Below are positions 15,276 through 23,553 of a stretch of DNA of 64,000 bases, one piece after another. The first letter of the stretch is position 1, and each line of letters starts with the position of its first letter. The stretch lies in NCBI RefSeq assembly GCF_010435965.1, contig NZ_JAAGAA010000001.1, forward strand, positions 186,001 through 250,000. Reading direction: 5' to 3'. A program made the position numbers and the translations under genes. The notes under the pieces were generated by a model that did no database searches, was not told the DNA's origin, and saw only the letters and a program-made list of their open reading frames with translations. This stretch comes from Crenobacter caeni. GTDB taxonomy: Bacteria; Pseudomonadota; Gammaproteobacteria; Burkholderiales; Chromobacteriaceae.

Positions 15276-16439
15276 ATGCTGACAGCCGAACGCCTCAAAC
15301 AACTGACCGCCCTGCGCCGCGATCTGCACGCGCACCCCGAACTTGCCTTCGCCGAGCGGCGCACCGCCGCGCTCATCGCGCGCGAACTGGCGGCGCTGGG
15401 CTTGCCGGTGCACGAGGGCATCGGCGGCACCGGCGTGGTGGCGGTGGTCGAGGGCGCGCGGCCCGGCCCTGCGGTCGGCCTGCGCGCCGACATGGACGCC
15501 TTGCCGATGCAGGAGGGCAACACCTTCGCGCACGCGTCGCGCCACGCCGGCTGCATGCACGGCTGCGGGCACGACGGCCACAGCGCGATGCTGCTGGGCG
15601 CCGCCGGTGTATTGGCGCGCTCGCGCGACTTCGCCGGCACCGTCTACCTGATCTTCCAGCCGGCCGAGGAGATGGAAGGCGGCGCCGTCGCCATGATCGA
15701 AGACGGCCTGTTCACCCGTTTCCCGATGCAGGCGGTGTACGGCCTGCACAACTGGCCGGGGCTGCCGGCCGGGCAGGTGGCGGTGCAGGCCGGGCCGATG
15801 ATGGCCGGCATGGACCTGTTCGAGATCGTGGTCACCGGCCGCGGCAGCCACGCGGCGATGCCGCACGAGGGCAACGACGCGCTGGTCGCCGCCGCGCAGT
15901 TGGTCACCGCGATCCAGACCATCGCCAGCCGCAGCGTCAGCCCGCTGGAGAGCGCGGTGGTCAGCGTGACCCAGCTGCACGCGGGCGACGCGTACAACGT
16001 GTTGCCCGAGCAGGTGGTGGTGCGCGGCACCTGCCGTTACTTCAAGCCGGCCGTGCAGGCGGCGATCCGCGCGCGGCTGGACGGGCTGTGCGGCGGCCTC
16101 GAGCTCGCCTTCGGGGTGAGGGCCGCGCTCGACTACCGGGTGCGCTACCCGGCGGTGTGCAACGACGAGGCGCACGCCGCCGTCGCCGCCGCTGCCGCGC
16201 GCCGCGCGCTGGGGGACGCCGGGCTGTGCACGCGCTTTGCGCCGTCGATGGCGAGCGAGGATTTCGCGGCGATGCTGGGTGCAGTGCCCGGTGCGCTGGT
16301 GTGGCTGGGCGCCGACAACGCGCACGCGCCCAGCGCCCCGCTACACAACCCGGCGTACGACTTCAACGACGCGCTGATCGAACCGGGGGTGCGCTTCTGG
16401 GTGGCGCTCGCGCACGACGCGCTGGAGGCGCTCGCATGA
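15276..16439 (+). CDS. M20D family amidohydrolase (hippurate hydrolase / N-acyl-amino acid amidohydrolase type)
   Basis: The 387-residue metallo-amidohydrolase has the M20D signatures: LHAHPELAFAE near the N terminus, DMDALPM, CMHGCGHDGHSAMLLG with Cys and His ligands, QPAEE with the catalytic Glu, and MASEDFA near the C terminus. The lid/dimerisation domain lies about residues 180-290. Such enzymes remove acyl groups from amino acids (HipO, AbgA/B, IAA-amino acid hydrolases). ATG 15276 is chosen because GGAAG lies upstream at 15264; an in-frame TTG at 15240 falls inside a hairpin. Its stop overlaps the deaminase start (ATGA), so translation is coupled. Confidence 0.88.
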   Translation: MLTAERLKQLTALRRDLHAHPELAFAERRTAALIARELAALGLPVHEGIGGTGVVAVVEGARPGPAVGLRADMDALPMQEGNTFAHASRHAGCMHGCGHDGHSAMLLGAAGVLARSRDFAGTVYLIFQPAEEMEGGAVAMIEDGLFTRFPMQAVYGLHNWPGLPAGQVAVQAGPMMAGMDLFEIVVTGRGSHAAMPHEGNDALVAAAQLVTAIQTIASRSVSPLESAVVSVTQLHAGDAYNVLPEQVVVRGTCRYFKPAVQAAIRARLDGLCGGLELAFGVRAALDYRVRYPAVCNDEAHAAVAAAAARRALGDAGLCTRFAPSMASEDFAAMLGAVPGALVWLGADNAHAPSAPLHNPAYDFNDALIEPGVRFWVALAHDALEALA

Positions 16440-16921
16440 ACACGCTGGCCGAGGCAGACGATTTCGACCGCGCGATGCTCGCGCGCGCGGTGCTAGAGGC
16501 TGAACAGGCGCGCCTTGCCGGCGACAGGCCTTTCGGCGCGCTGATCGCCGAGCACGGCGGCCGCCTGCTCGCGCTCGGCCGTAACCGCGAAGCAAGCAAC
16601 GCCGACCCGACCGCGCACGCCGAGATCGACGCGTTGCGCAGCCTGACCCCGCGTGCGCTGGGCAGCGCGGCAAGCCTGACCCTGTACGCCAGCGGCGAAC
16701 CCTGCCCGCAGTGCGCGGCGGCGATCTTCTACAGCGGCATCCGCCGCGTGGTGTACGCCGTCGGCGCCGACACCATGCGCGCGTGCGAGGAAGAGGGCGC
16801 ACCGGTGCTTACGATGGGTTGCCGCGAGGTATTCGCCGCCGGCTCGCACCCGGTGTGCGTGGTCGGCCCGGTCGAGGTCGAACTGGGGCGTGAGGTGCTG
16901 CGCCGCCACTTCGGCCGCTAG
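16436..16921 (+). CDS. Nucleoside/guanine deaminase (cytidine-deaminase fold, zinc)
   Basis: The 161-residue product has the CDA-superfamily zinc site: H-A-E in DPTAHAEIDAL and the PCPQC pair in GEPCPQCAAAIFYSG. Overall form is closest to bacterial guanine deaminases and TadA-like nucleoside deaminases. A housekeeping TadA would not be expected in a catabolic operon, so guanine to xanthine plus ammonia is the favoured reaction. That would place it at the head of the purine-to-allantoin route. It overlaps the amidohydrolase stop by 4 bases and abuts the next gene without a gap. Confidence 0.82.
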   Translation: MNTLAEADDFDRAMLARAVLEAEQARLAGDRPFGALIAEHGGRLLALGRNREASNADPTAHAEIDALRSLTPRALGSAASLTLYASGEPCPQCAAAIFYSGIRRVVYAVGADTMRACEEEGAPVLTMGCREVFAAGSHPVCVVGPVEVELGREVLRRHFGR

Positions 16922-17431
16922 ATGCTGACGCTTGGGCTGGCCGCGCAGGCGGCGATGCTGCTGGCGATCGCCTGCGACGTGGTGGCGTTCCAGCTGCACG
17001 GCCGCCGTCGTCTCCTGCTGTGCATGAGCGGCGGCATGGCGCTGGTGTGCCTGCACTTCGCGCTGCTCGCGCAGTGGACGGCGGCGCTGACCATGCTGCT
17101 CGCCGTCGTGCGCAACTTCGCCAGCCTCAGGCGGCGGACTCCAGCCGTCGAACTCGGCTTTGCCTTGCTGATCGTCGCCGGTGCCACGCTGACCTGGGGC
17201 GGGCTGGCCAGCCTGCTCGCCTGCACCGGCGCGCTGCTGGCCAACCGGGCGATGTTCGCCGCGAGCGAGCGCGCCTTGCGCGCGCTGCAACTGCTGGCGA
17301 CCCTGGTATGGATCGCGCACAACCTCGCCGTCGGCAGCCCGCTCGCCGTGTTGCGCGAGGCGCTGGTGTTCACGAGCAACCTTGTCGGCAGCTGGCGCTT
17401 GTACCGGCGGAGCGATATCGGGCAGCCATAG
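16922..17431 (+). CDS. ygjV: YgjV family inner-membrane protein
   Basis: The 169-residue, almost wholly hydrophobic protein has about five transmembrane helices and matches the Imp-YgjV family of unknown function in length and in the pattern of short Arg-rich loops (HGRRR, LRRR). The closing segment LVFTSNLVGSWRLYRR is typical. Its ATG starts directly after the deaminase TAG, with no room for its own spacer, so it is probably translated by coupling. It closes a three-gene unit; any link to purine use is guilt by association. Confidence 0.75.
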   Translation: MLTLGLAAQAAMLLAIACDVVAFQLHGRRRLLLCMSGGMALVCLHFALLAQWTAALTMLLAVVRNFASLRRRTPAVELGFALLIVAGATLTWGGLASLLACTGALLANRAMFAASERALRALQLLATLVWIAHNLAVGSPLAVLREALVFTSNLVGSWRLYRRSDIGQP

Positions 17432-17434
17432 GCA

Positions 17435-18253
17435 TCACTGGGCTGCGCTGGTTTCCTTTGCCTTGACCGGCTGCGCGTAGCCGCAGAGCCTCCCCCCTTT
17501 GTCAGCAATGGCTTGCCCGCCGTTAGCCATGGTTTCCAGTTGTGTGCAATGCGCATCGATCTGCACGAGCAGCGCATCCTTCCACTTTTTGTATTCTTCT
17601 TCCGGCATCTGTACGGGCTGGTTTGATGTTGCGTTGACCATGCTCATCAGCGCGTCGGCGTAGGCGTTGGCGTAGAGCAGGTCGCGAAAGCCGTTGCGGA
17701 TGATGTCGGGCGCGTTGGTGGCGATTTCGCGCAGCGAGAGCTGGCTGACCAGCCCGAACAGGTTGCTGCGTACGGGGCGGGTGGCCGCCTGCATCACGCC
17801 GACCACGGAGAACAAAGCCGCCGGCTGCTGCAGCGCGTACTCGGCGTTTTTAAGATGTTCTTCTTGAGATGGCGGCAGCAGCAGTTGGTGGAGCGTATCC
17901 AGCCGGTCGAGCGCGAGGCGGGTGTTGTTGACCAGCAAGGACGCGTCGCGTACCGGGTTGTCCGAGTCGGTTGCGATGCGGCGGGCGCCGAAGCGGGTGA
18001 ACGCGTCGATCACCAAATAGGCGCGTAGCAGGCGGCGCTGCTTGTCGACGACCGGCTCCGTGTACACCGGCTTGGACGGAAATGCCTCCCCACATTGTTT
18101 TTCGTCGGCGGGTTCGTCTTTGAGCAAGTCGCAACTGCTTTTGGTCAGTGCTTCTTGCACCTCGGTCGCGTCCAGGCGCGCCATGCCGGCGCATCCGGTC
18201 AGGGTGAGCGCCATCGCGCAGGCGATGGTGGTGGCGGTGCTGGTCAATCGCAT
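17435..18253 (-). CDS. Putative lipoprotein of unknown function
   Basis: I do not recognise this 272-residue protein. The N terminus MRLTSTATTIACAMALTLTGC is a lipoprotein signal with lipobox LTGC, Cys about residue 21. The mature part is mostly helical and hydrophilic, with four further Cys (SSCDLL, KQCGEA, DAHCTQ, RLCGYA). ATG 18253 has GGGAGG upstream on the minus strand. It is transcribed divergently from the large patatin-like gene, 102 bases away, and the pair may form one functional unit. It converges tail to tail with ygjV. An outer-membrane or periplasmic location is inferred. Confidence 0.7.
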   Translation of the reverse strand: MRLTSTATTIACAMALTLTGCAGMARLDATEVQEALTKSSCDLLKDEPADEKQCGEAFPSKPVYTEPVVDKQRRLLRAYLVIDAFTRFGARRIATDSDNPVRDASLLVNNTRLALDRLDTLHQLLLPPSQEEHLKNAEYALQQPAALFSVVGVMQAATRPVRSNLFGLVSQLSLREIATNAPDIIRNGFRDLLYANAYADALMSMVNATSNQPVQMPEEEYKKWKDALLVQIDAHCTQLETMANGGQAIADKGGRLCGYAQPVKAKETSAAQ

Positions 18254-18355
18254 GGGAACCTCCCGGTGCGGGCTTGGGAAAACACATAAAAAACATAGGT
18301 TTAACACTTTACCGCCGCCAGTTTCTCGCCTAAGCCGAAGTTTTGGCTGGCGGGC

Positions 18356-21250
18356 ATGGCGATGATGGGCGCTGAACAGTCGCAGAACCGGCAGGATTGC
18401 CAACTCGACGAGAATGCGCAGAAGGCGGAAAGCCAACGGATAGACCGGCGCCGCAAACTGCTGGGTTGGCCGGACGGGGACGCCGCGCGCTGCGCGCTGG
18501 CGCTCTCCGGCGGCGGCATCCGCAGCGCGACTTTCTCGCTGGGGGTGGTGCAGGCGCTGGCGCGTCATGCCCCGGATGGCCAGCCGGTGGGCGACCCGTC
18601 GGCAGACACCGGCAGCACTCAACAAGACGATGAGGAGCAGCCGGAGCGCTCTTGGTTCGCCCGTTTCGACTATCTGTCGACGGTCAGCGGCGGCGGCTAT
18701 CTGGGTGCCTTCCTGTGCAGCCTGTTCGTGCCCGGGCGCTTCCGGATACCGCCTGACAACAAGCCTGATCCCCAAAAGGAGGCCGCTCGCCTTGCGTACC
18801 GTGTGTTGCGCAAGGAGCCGCCTCCACGCTTCCGTCCCAGTTTGCGCATCAGGCAGCTGTCGCAGCCCGCAGGGACTTCGATGCCGCTCGCCTGGCTGCG
18901 CGACAACGGCCGTTACCTGCTGCCGACCGGTGCAGGAGACACCGGTTACGCGCTGGCCCTCCTGATCCGTAACCTGCTGTCGGTCCATCTGGTGATCGGG
19001 GTGGGGGTGTTGTGCATCTTGGGTCTGCTGGCGCTGGGGTCGCTGGGCGCGGGGAGCTTACTGGCTCAAGCCGGAGAGGGGGTGTTGCCGCAAGCCCTGC
19101 CATTGGGGACGGCATGGAAGCTGATTGCTGTGGCCACGCTGCAGGGCGGGGATGTCGACTGGGTTGCCGTGCCTGCCGGCGGAAGCGCCTGGTGGCCGTC
19201 CCCCGCATGGTGGCTGCTGCCCTTACTGGCGCTTGTCTGGCTGATGCCCGCCATGCTGGCCTACTGGCTATCCGACCGGATCATGGCCCTGTCAGGCCAC
19301 AAGATACTGTGGCAGGTGCCGTTCTCGGACCTGTTGCTTGCCGGTTTGGCTGTGGTGTTGCTGTGGCTCGAGCTTGAACAGCGCTGGTCACCGCAATTAG
19401 CCATCTGGCGCTGGCTGGCCTGGGGCTTGCTGTGGGTGGGATTCGCCGCGCGCTGCCTGACGGGTTGGCTGCAGCGTCAGGTGCGCAGCCAGCTGGGGGG
19501 TGATGCCTCGCCGGACATGCTGGCACCCGGCTACCGGGTGCGGGTCACCCGCCATCTTGCGACCGGTTTGGCCGTGCTGCTGGGGGTGGCCGTACTGGCG
19601 CTGGCGGAGTCGCTCGGGCAGTCGCTGTACCTGTACATGGTCAGGAACGAGCCAGCGCTAACGTTGGGCGGCCTGCTGTCGGTGCTCGCGGGCTTGTTTT
19701 CGGTGGTGCGTTACCTCGCCCGCTTCTTTGACGAGAAGACACCGTCCGGCTGGCTGGCGCGCCTGCCGCTGGCTGCCATCACCGGTGCCGCCGCCACCGT
19801 GCTCGCCCTGCTGCTGCTGGCGCTGTGGGCGCTAGCCGTGCAGTGGGTGGCGTGGGCGGGACAGCCGCCCGGCGCGGATGCCTTGCCCTGGGCCTTGGGG
19901 CGGCTTGGCCTGCTGCTGGGGGCGAGCCTGCTGCTGCTGTGGTGGACAGGCCACGCGCCCGGCTTTCTCGATTTATCGTCCTTGCAGCAGTTTTACGCGG
20001 CACGCCTGACGCGGGCCTATCTGGGGGCGAGCAACGGCACGCGCTTCCAGAGCCCGGAGCGGGCCTCGTACAGCAGCGCCGAGCCGGTGCCGGGCGACGA
20101 CCTGAGCCTGCAAGACTATTACCGGGAAGGTTCGGCCGCGCCGCTGCACCTGATCAATTGCACCCTCAACCAGACGCTAGGGCCGGCCGAGCAACTGGTG
20201 CAGCGCGACCGCAAGGGCAAGCCGGTCTGTATCGCGCCTGCCGTAGCCACGCCATGCGGTGGCACGCCGGACCGCCCGCCGCTTTCCTACCACATCCTTG
20301 TAGACGGCCACCTGGCCAGACGGAAGGGTCGCTGTCCTGTCAGACCGGGTGAAGGCGTACCCGCAGGGCTGGGCGCGTGGATCGCCATTTCCGGCGCCGC
20401 GTTTTCGACCGGCCTCGGGCGGACCACCTCTCTTGGTACTTCGCTATTGTGCGGCCTCGCCAATATCCGCCTGGGGCGGTGGATGCAGCTTCCGCGCGAC
20501 GAAACCGGCGTAGCGACCAGGGACGCAAGCCAAAACCCGTCCGAGCGGCCATCCCGATGGTTGGCCATGCTGCCGAACCAGACGCTGTTGCTGCGTGAAT
20601 GGACGGCGCGCTTTCACGGCTTGCATGCGCCGTGGCAATACCTGTCCGACGGCGGCCACTTCGAGAACCTCGGCGTTTACGAACTGCTGCGCCCCGGCCG
20701 CGACGTGCGGCTGATCATCGCCTGCGACTGTGGTGCCGATCCCGATTACCGCTTCAACGATCTGGCCAACCTGGTGCGCCTCGTGCGCGTCGACTTCGGC
20801 CGGGAGATCGAAGTGGACGAGGCGGCGATGGCCGCCCTGCAGCCTGCCAATGCGCGCAGAGTCTTTGCCACCCCGCAACAGTTGCGGCAGGCGGAACTTG
20901 CGCGGCGTGCCGGGCAAGCCAGCCCGCCGGACGACGACGCGTGCGCCGTCCTGCTCAGGGTGCGCCCCGCCGGTGAGTTAGAACCCGTCTGCCACATCGT
21001 GCTGATCAAGCCGCGGGTGCCGGCCGGCGTGCCGGTCGACGTGGCGCACTACGCCGCGTTGAACCCCGCCTTTCCGCAGCAGACCACTGTCGACCAGTTC
21101 TTCGACGACCAGCAATGGGAGAGCTACCGCAAGCTGGGGCTGCTCTGTGGCGAGCACGTGGTGCGGGCGCTGGCAAGCAGTGGGGAGGTGGCGCGCTGGC
21201 TGTGCCAGCCGCCGGAGCAGGCAGTCAACCAAGAAGGAGCATTGAGATGA
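18356..21250 (+). CDS. Large membrane-spanning patatin-like phospholipase
   Basis: The 964-residue protein splits a patatin-type lipase around a membrane domain. The oxyanion loop SGGGIRS (51-57) and the probable nucleophile S111 in STVSGGGYLGA lie at the N terminus. About eight hydrophobic helices fill roughly 200-540. The partner Asp is D765 in LSDGGHFENLGVYEL. Typical bacterial patatins are 300-400 residues, so the insert is notable but is seen in a subgroup of membrane patatins. The soluble lobes should face the same side. The ATG at 18356 competes with nearby Met codons at 18362 and 18365. The stop overlaps the next gene (ATGA), coupling it to a CHAP-domain enzyme. Confidence 0.8.
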   Translation: MAMMGAEQSQNRQDCQLDENAQKAESQRIDRRRKLLGWPDGDAARCALALSGGGIRSATFSLGVVQALARHAPDGQPVGDPSADTGSTQQDDEEQPERSWFARFDYLSTVSGGGYLGAFLCSLFVPGRFRIPPDNKPDPQKEAARLAYRVLRKEPPPRFRPSLRIRQLSQPAGTSMPLAWLRDNGRYLLPTGAGDTGYALALLIRNLLSVHLVIGVGVLCILGLLALGSLGAGSLLAQAGEGVLPQALPLGTAWKLIAVATLQGGDVDWVAVPAGGSAWWPSPAWWLLPLLALVWLMPAMLAYWLSDRIMALSGHKILWQVPFSDLLLAGLAVVLLWLELEQRWSPQLAIWRWLAWGLLWVGFAARCLTGWLQRQVRSQLGGDASPDMLAPGYRVRVTRHLATGLAVLLGVAVLALAESLGQSLYLYMVRNEPALTLGGLLSVLAGLFSVVRYLARFFDEKTPSGWLARLPLAAITGAAATVLALLLLALWALAVQWVAWAGQPPGADALPWALGRLGLLLGASLLLLWWTGHAPGFLDLSSLQQFYAARLTRAYLGASNGTRFQSPERASYSSAEPVPGDDLSLQDYYREGSAAPLHLINCTLNQTLGPAEQLVQRDRKGKPVCIAPAVATPCGGTPDRPPLSYHILVDGHLARRKGRCPVRPGEGVPAGLGAWIAISGAAFSTGLGRTTSLGTSLLCGLANIRLGRWMQLPRDETGVATRDASQNPSERPSRWLAMLPNQTLLLREWTARFHGLHAPWQYLSDGGHFENLGVYELLRPGRDVRLIIACDCGADPDYRFNDLANLVRLVRVDFGREIEVDEAAMAALQPANARRVFATPQQLRQAELARRAGQASPPDDDACAVLLRVRPAGELEPVCHIVLIKPRVPAGVPVDVAHYAALNPAFPQQTTVDQFFDDQQWESYRKLGLLCGEHVVRALASSGEVARWLCQPPEQAVNQEGALR

Positions 21251-22029
21251 AATATCCGGGCAGGGTGGTCCGGCTGGGCGAGGCGGACCCGAAGGTGGTC
21301 AAGGCGGTCAAGGCGCAGCTGAACAAGGCGCTGCACCTGGCACAGGAGGCAGGCGGTGCGCTCGACGAGGCCAACCCCAACTTCGGCGTGACGACCGAGC
21401 AGGCGGTCAAGCTGTTCCAGAGCCGCAACGTCGATGCGCTGCGCCAGCCGCTACGCCAGGACGGAGAGATCGGCGCGCTGACCTGGGCGGCGCTGTTCGG
21501 CGAGGCGAACGTGCCGGTGGCGGAACAGGCCGGGACCCCGCTGCTGCAGAAGGTGGTCGAAGTCGCCGCCAGCCAGCTCGGCGTGCGCGAGAAGCCGAAA
21601 AACTCGAACAAAGGCGCGGAGGTCGTCGCCTATCTGCATTCGACCGGTACCGCGCCCGGTAACCCGTGGTGCTGCGCGTTCACCTACTGGTGCTTTGGCG
21701 AGGCGGCCAAGGCGCTGGGTGTGGCCAACCCCATGCTCCAGACCGCGCATTGCCTGACCCACTGGAACGGCGCCAAGCAGCAAGGCGCGCAGCGCGTACA
21801 CAAGAGTGACGCGGTGGCCAACCCGGCGCTGGTGAAGCCGGGCATGCTGTTCATCATCGACCACGGTGGTGGGAGCGGGCACACCGGCGTGGTCGAGCGG
21901 GTGGCCGGCGAGTTTATCCACACCATCGAGGGCAACACCGACGGCTCGGGGACTCGCGAAGGTGGCGGCGTGTACCGGCTGCGCCGCAAGATCGACACCA
22001 TCAACAAGGGCTTCATCGACTACGCGTAA
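21247..22029 (+). CDS. Peptidoglycan-binding/CHAP domain protein (endolysin-like amidase or endopeptidase)
   Basis: The 260-residue protein joins a PG_binding_1-like repeat (about 10-80, with PNFGVTTEQAVKLFQ and IGALTWAALFG) to a CHAP cysteine hydrolase domain (about 95-245). The catalytic Cys is in NPWCCAFTYWCFGEAA and the His in GSGHTGVVERV, followed by the IHTIEGNTDGSG strand. No signal peptide is visible, so export would need another route. It is translationally coupled to the patatin-like lipase by a 4-base overlap. A lipase plus a cell-wall hydrolase suggests envelope attack or remodelling; phage-derived lysis is an alternative, but no holin or phage genes are nearby. Confidence 0.82.
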   Translation: MKYPGRVVRLGEADPKVVKAVKAQLNKALHLAQEAGGALDEANPNFGVTTEQAVKLFQSRNVDALRQPLRQDGEIGALTWAALFGEANVPVAEQAGTPLLQKVVEVAASQLGVREKPKNSNKGAEVVAYLHSTGTAPGNPWCCAFTYWCFGEAAKALGVANPMLQTAHCLTHWNGAKQQGAQRVHKSDAVANPALVKPGMLFIIDHGGGSGHTGVVERVAGEFIHTIEGNTDGSGTREGGGVYRLRRKIDTINKGFIDYA

Positions 22030-22046
22030 GGATTGGCAGATTCCGG

Positions 22047-22101
22047 CCCGAAGCCGCCGGCAGCGCGGCGGGGCATGTGTGTGGACAAGGGGAAGGAGAA
22101 A
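22047..22101 (+). repeat. 55-bp direct repeat upstream of PEP-CTERM gene 1 (copy A)
   Basis: Begins CCCGAAGCCGCCGGCAGCGC and ends at the AAGGAGAAA ribosome site. It matches 22766-22820 with a single mismatch. It contains a 6-bp inverted repeat CCGCCG/CGGCGG with a 6-base loop. Both copies end 3-4 bases before a PEP-CTERM start codon. Confidence 0.9.
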
Positions 22102-22104
22102 TTG

Positions 22105-22743
22105 ATGCAGGCAAAAACCTTGTGGCAGGCGGCGCTCGCCGCCGCGCTGCTGTCGCCCGCCGCGCTGGCGGGGACTTTTTCCGGCGCGGCCAGCGGCCTC
22201 GCGGCACCACCGGCGACGCTGGTCGACTTTGAAAACGTGGTGCCGCCGGGGCCGCTGCCGGAGTTCCCTTACCTCGACGACTTCTACGCGGCGTCCGGGG
22301 TGAGTTTCAGCGGCTTTATCGGGGACCCGGGGCTACTGGGACTGGGGCAGGTGGCAATATCACAAACGTATGGCGTACTGGTGGGCGCAACGCTTCCGGC
22401 CGGCGCGGGTGGCAGGCCAGTAGAACCCGTGGAGATCCGCTTTGCGTCGCCGGTCAGCGCCGCGTCGTTCTGGACGCAGGACTTTTTAGGAGCTGGACTG
22501 GGTTCGGCTGAAGCATTCAGCGGCAACACGCTGGTCGCCTCGCTGACGCTGGCCAACGGCTACAACGGCTTCGACAACCTCAGCTTCGACCGTATCCGCT
22601 TCAGCCACGGCGATAGTTTGGTAGTCCTCCCCATCGATAACCTGGCCTTCCAGCCGGCGGCGCCGGTACCCGAGCCTGCCAGCGCGTTGTTGATGCTGTC
22701 CGGCCTCGGCGTCGTCGGCTGGTGGCGCCGGCGGCGGCACTGA
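22105..22743 (+). CDS. PEP-CTERM sorting domain protein 1
   Basis: The 212-residue protein has a signal peptide (MQAKTLWQAALAAALLSPAALA) and a C-terminal PEP-CTERM tail: VPEPASALLMLSGLGVV, then WWRRRRH. Such proteins are recognised by exosortase and processed during export, usually in exopolysaccharide-producing Gram-negatives. The mature part (LVDFENVVPP, GVSFSGFIGD) resembles the common beta-rich PEP-CTERM fold of unknown function. AAGGAG lies upstream of ATG 22105. No exosortase gene is in this window. It is followed by a second PEP-CTERM gene with the same leader. Confidence 0.88.
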   Translation: MQAKTLWQAALAAALLSPAALAGTFSGAASGLAAPPATLVDFENVVPPGPLPEFPYLDDFYAASGVSFSGFIGDPGLLGLGQVAISQTYGVLVGATLPAGAGGRPVEPVEIRFASPVSAASFWTQDFLGAGLGSAEAFSGNTLVASLTLANGYNGFDNLSFDRIRFSHGDSLVVLPIDNLAFQPAAPVPEPASALLMLSGLGVVGWWRRRRH

Positions 22744-22765
22744 CGCCCATCGCCTCAAACCCGAG

Positions 22766-22820
22766 CCCGAAGCCGCCGGCAGCGCGGCGGGGCATGTGTG
22801 TGGACAAGGGGGAGGAGAAA
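22766..22820 (+). repeat. 55-bp direct repeat upstream of PEP-CTERM gene 2 (copy B)
   Basis: Same sequence as 22047-22101 apart from one base in the G-run before GGAGAAA. The conservation covers the full leader, including non-coding bases, and implies recent duplication or selection on the leader. Confidence 0.9.
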
Positions 22821-22824
22821 CTTA

Positions 22825-23442
22825 ATGAAGGCGAAAAAATCCCTGGCCGGCGTGGCCATGCTCACGTTGACCCTTGGCCTCGCCGGCGGTGCGCACGCAC
22901 AGCTTTTCAAGCGCGACCTGCTGGCGGGCGACCAACTGCTGGTGTTCGATAACGCCAGCGGGCTCGAATGGCTGCAACCAGTCGCGACCCTGGGAGGTGG
23001 GTACGAGGGGGCGGTGGTCAAGTCAGTAATGTCGACTTACGGCCTGCGCTACGCCTCATCTCAGGAGGTGCAACAGCTGATTCAGGGTAATTTTGGTGAG
23101 CTGGTGTTATTCCCTGATCACATTTACAAGAAAGAAAATGGGCCTGTGCTCAACAGCTTCTACGAGTGGTTCGATCCCATGAGTCGTTCGAGCTTCGACG
23201 ACGACTATGGCAAGGATCTTTGGGCAAACTCGGCAGATGCCGTGCATGGTTACTCTTGGAGCAGTATCTCTGGCGGGGCGCCTTTCGTCTTTGAAGGCAG
23301 CCAAATCCGCGGCACCTGGCCACTGGCGGGCAACTGGCTGGTGCGTCCTGTCTCGCCGGTGCCCGAGCCGGCCAGCGCGCTGTTGATGCTGTCCGGCCTC
23401 GGCGTAGTCGGCTGGTGGCGCCGGAATCGTGGCCGGGAGTGA
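22825..23442 (+). CDS. PEP-CTERM sorting domain protein 2
   Basis: The 205-residue protein starts with a signal peptide ending in GGAHA and ends with the same tail as its neighbour (VPEPASALLMLSGLGVVGWW, then RRNRGRE). The mature domain is different: LLVFDNASGLEWLQPVATLG is the DUF1566-like opening often seen in PEP-CTERM proteins. GGAGGAGAAA stands before ATG 22825. The matching tail and leader with unrelated middles look like a modular cassette. Exosortase-dependent envelope anchoring is expected from the family. Confidence 0.88.
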   Translation: MKAKKSLAGVAMLTLTLGLAGGAHAQLFKRDLLAGDQLLVFDNASGLEWLQPVATLGGGYEGAVVKSVMSTYGLRYASSQEVQQLIQGNFGELVLFPDHIYKKENGPVLNSFYEWFDPMSRSSFDDDYGKDLWANSADAVHGYSWSSISGGAPFVFEGSQIRGTWPLAGNWLVRPVSPVPEPASALLMLSGLGVVGWWRRNRGRE

Positions 23443-23553
23443 GATAGAAACTGAACGTTTAATTGAATATGTGATCCTGTTTTTATGATTTGAGTAAATG
23501 CGTCGCCTGCTTTGATTTGTTTGAGTGCAGTCATTCAGTTTGGAGTCATCAAC

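Noticed and set aside
22033-22104. Upstream in-frame extension of PEP-CTERM gene 1
   Set aside because: A GTG/TTG start in the shared leader would place a non-signal sequence before the signal peptide; AAGGAG before ATG 22105 is better.
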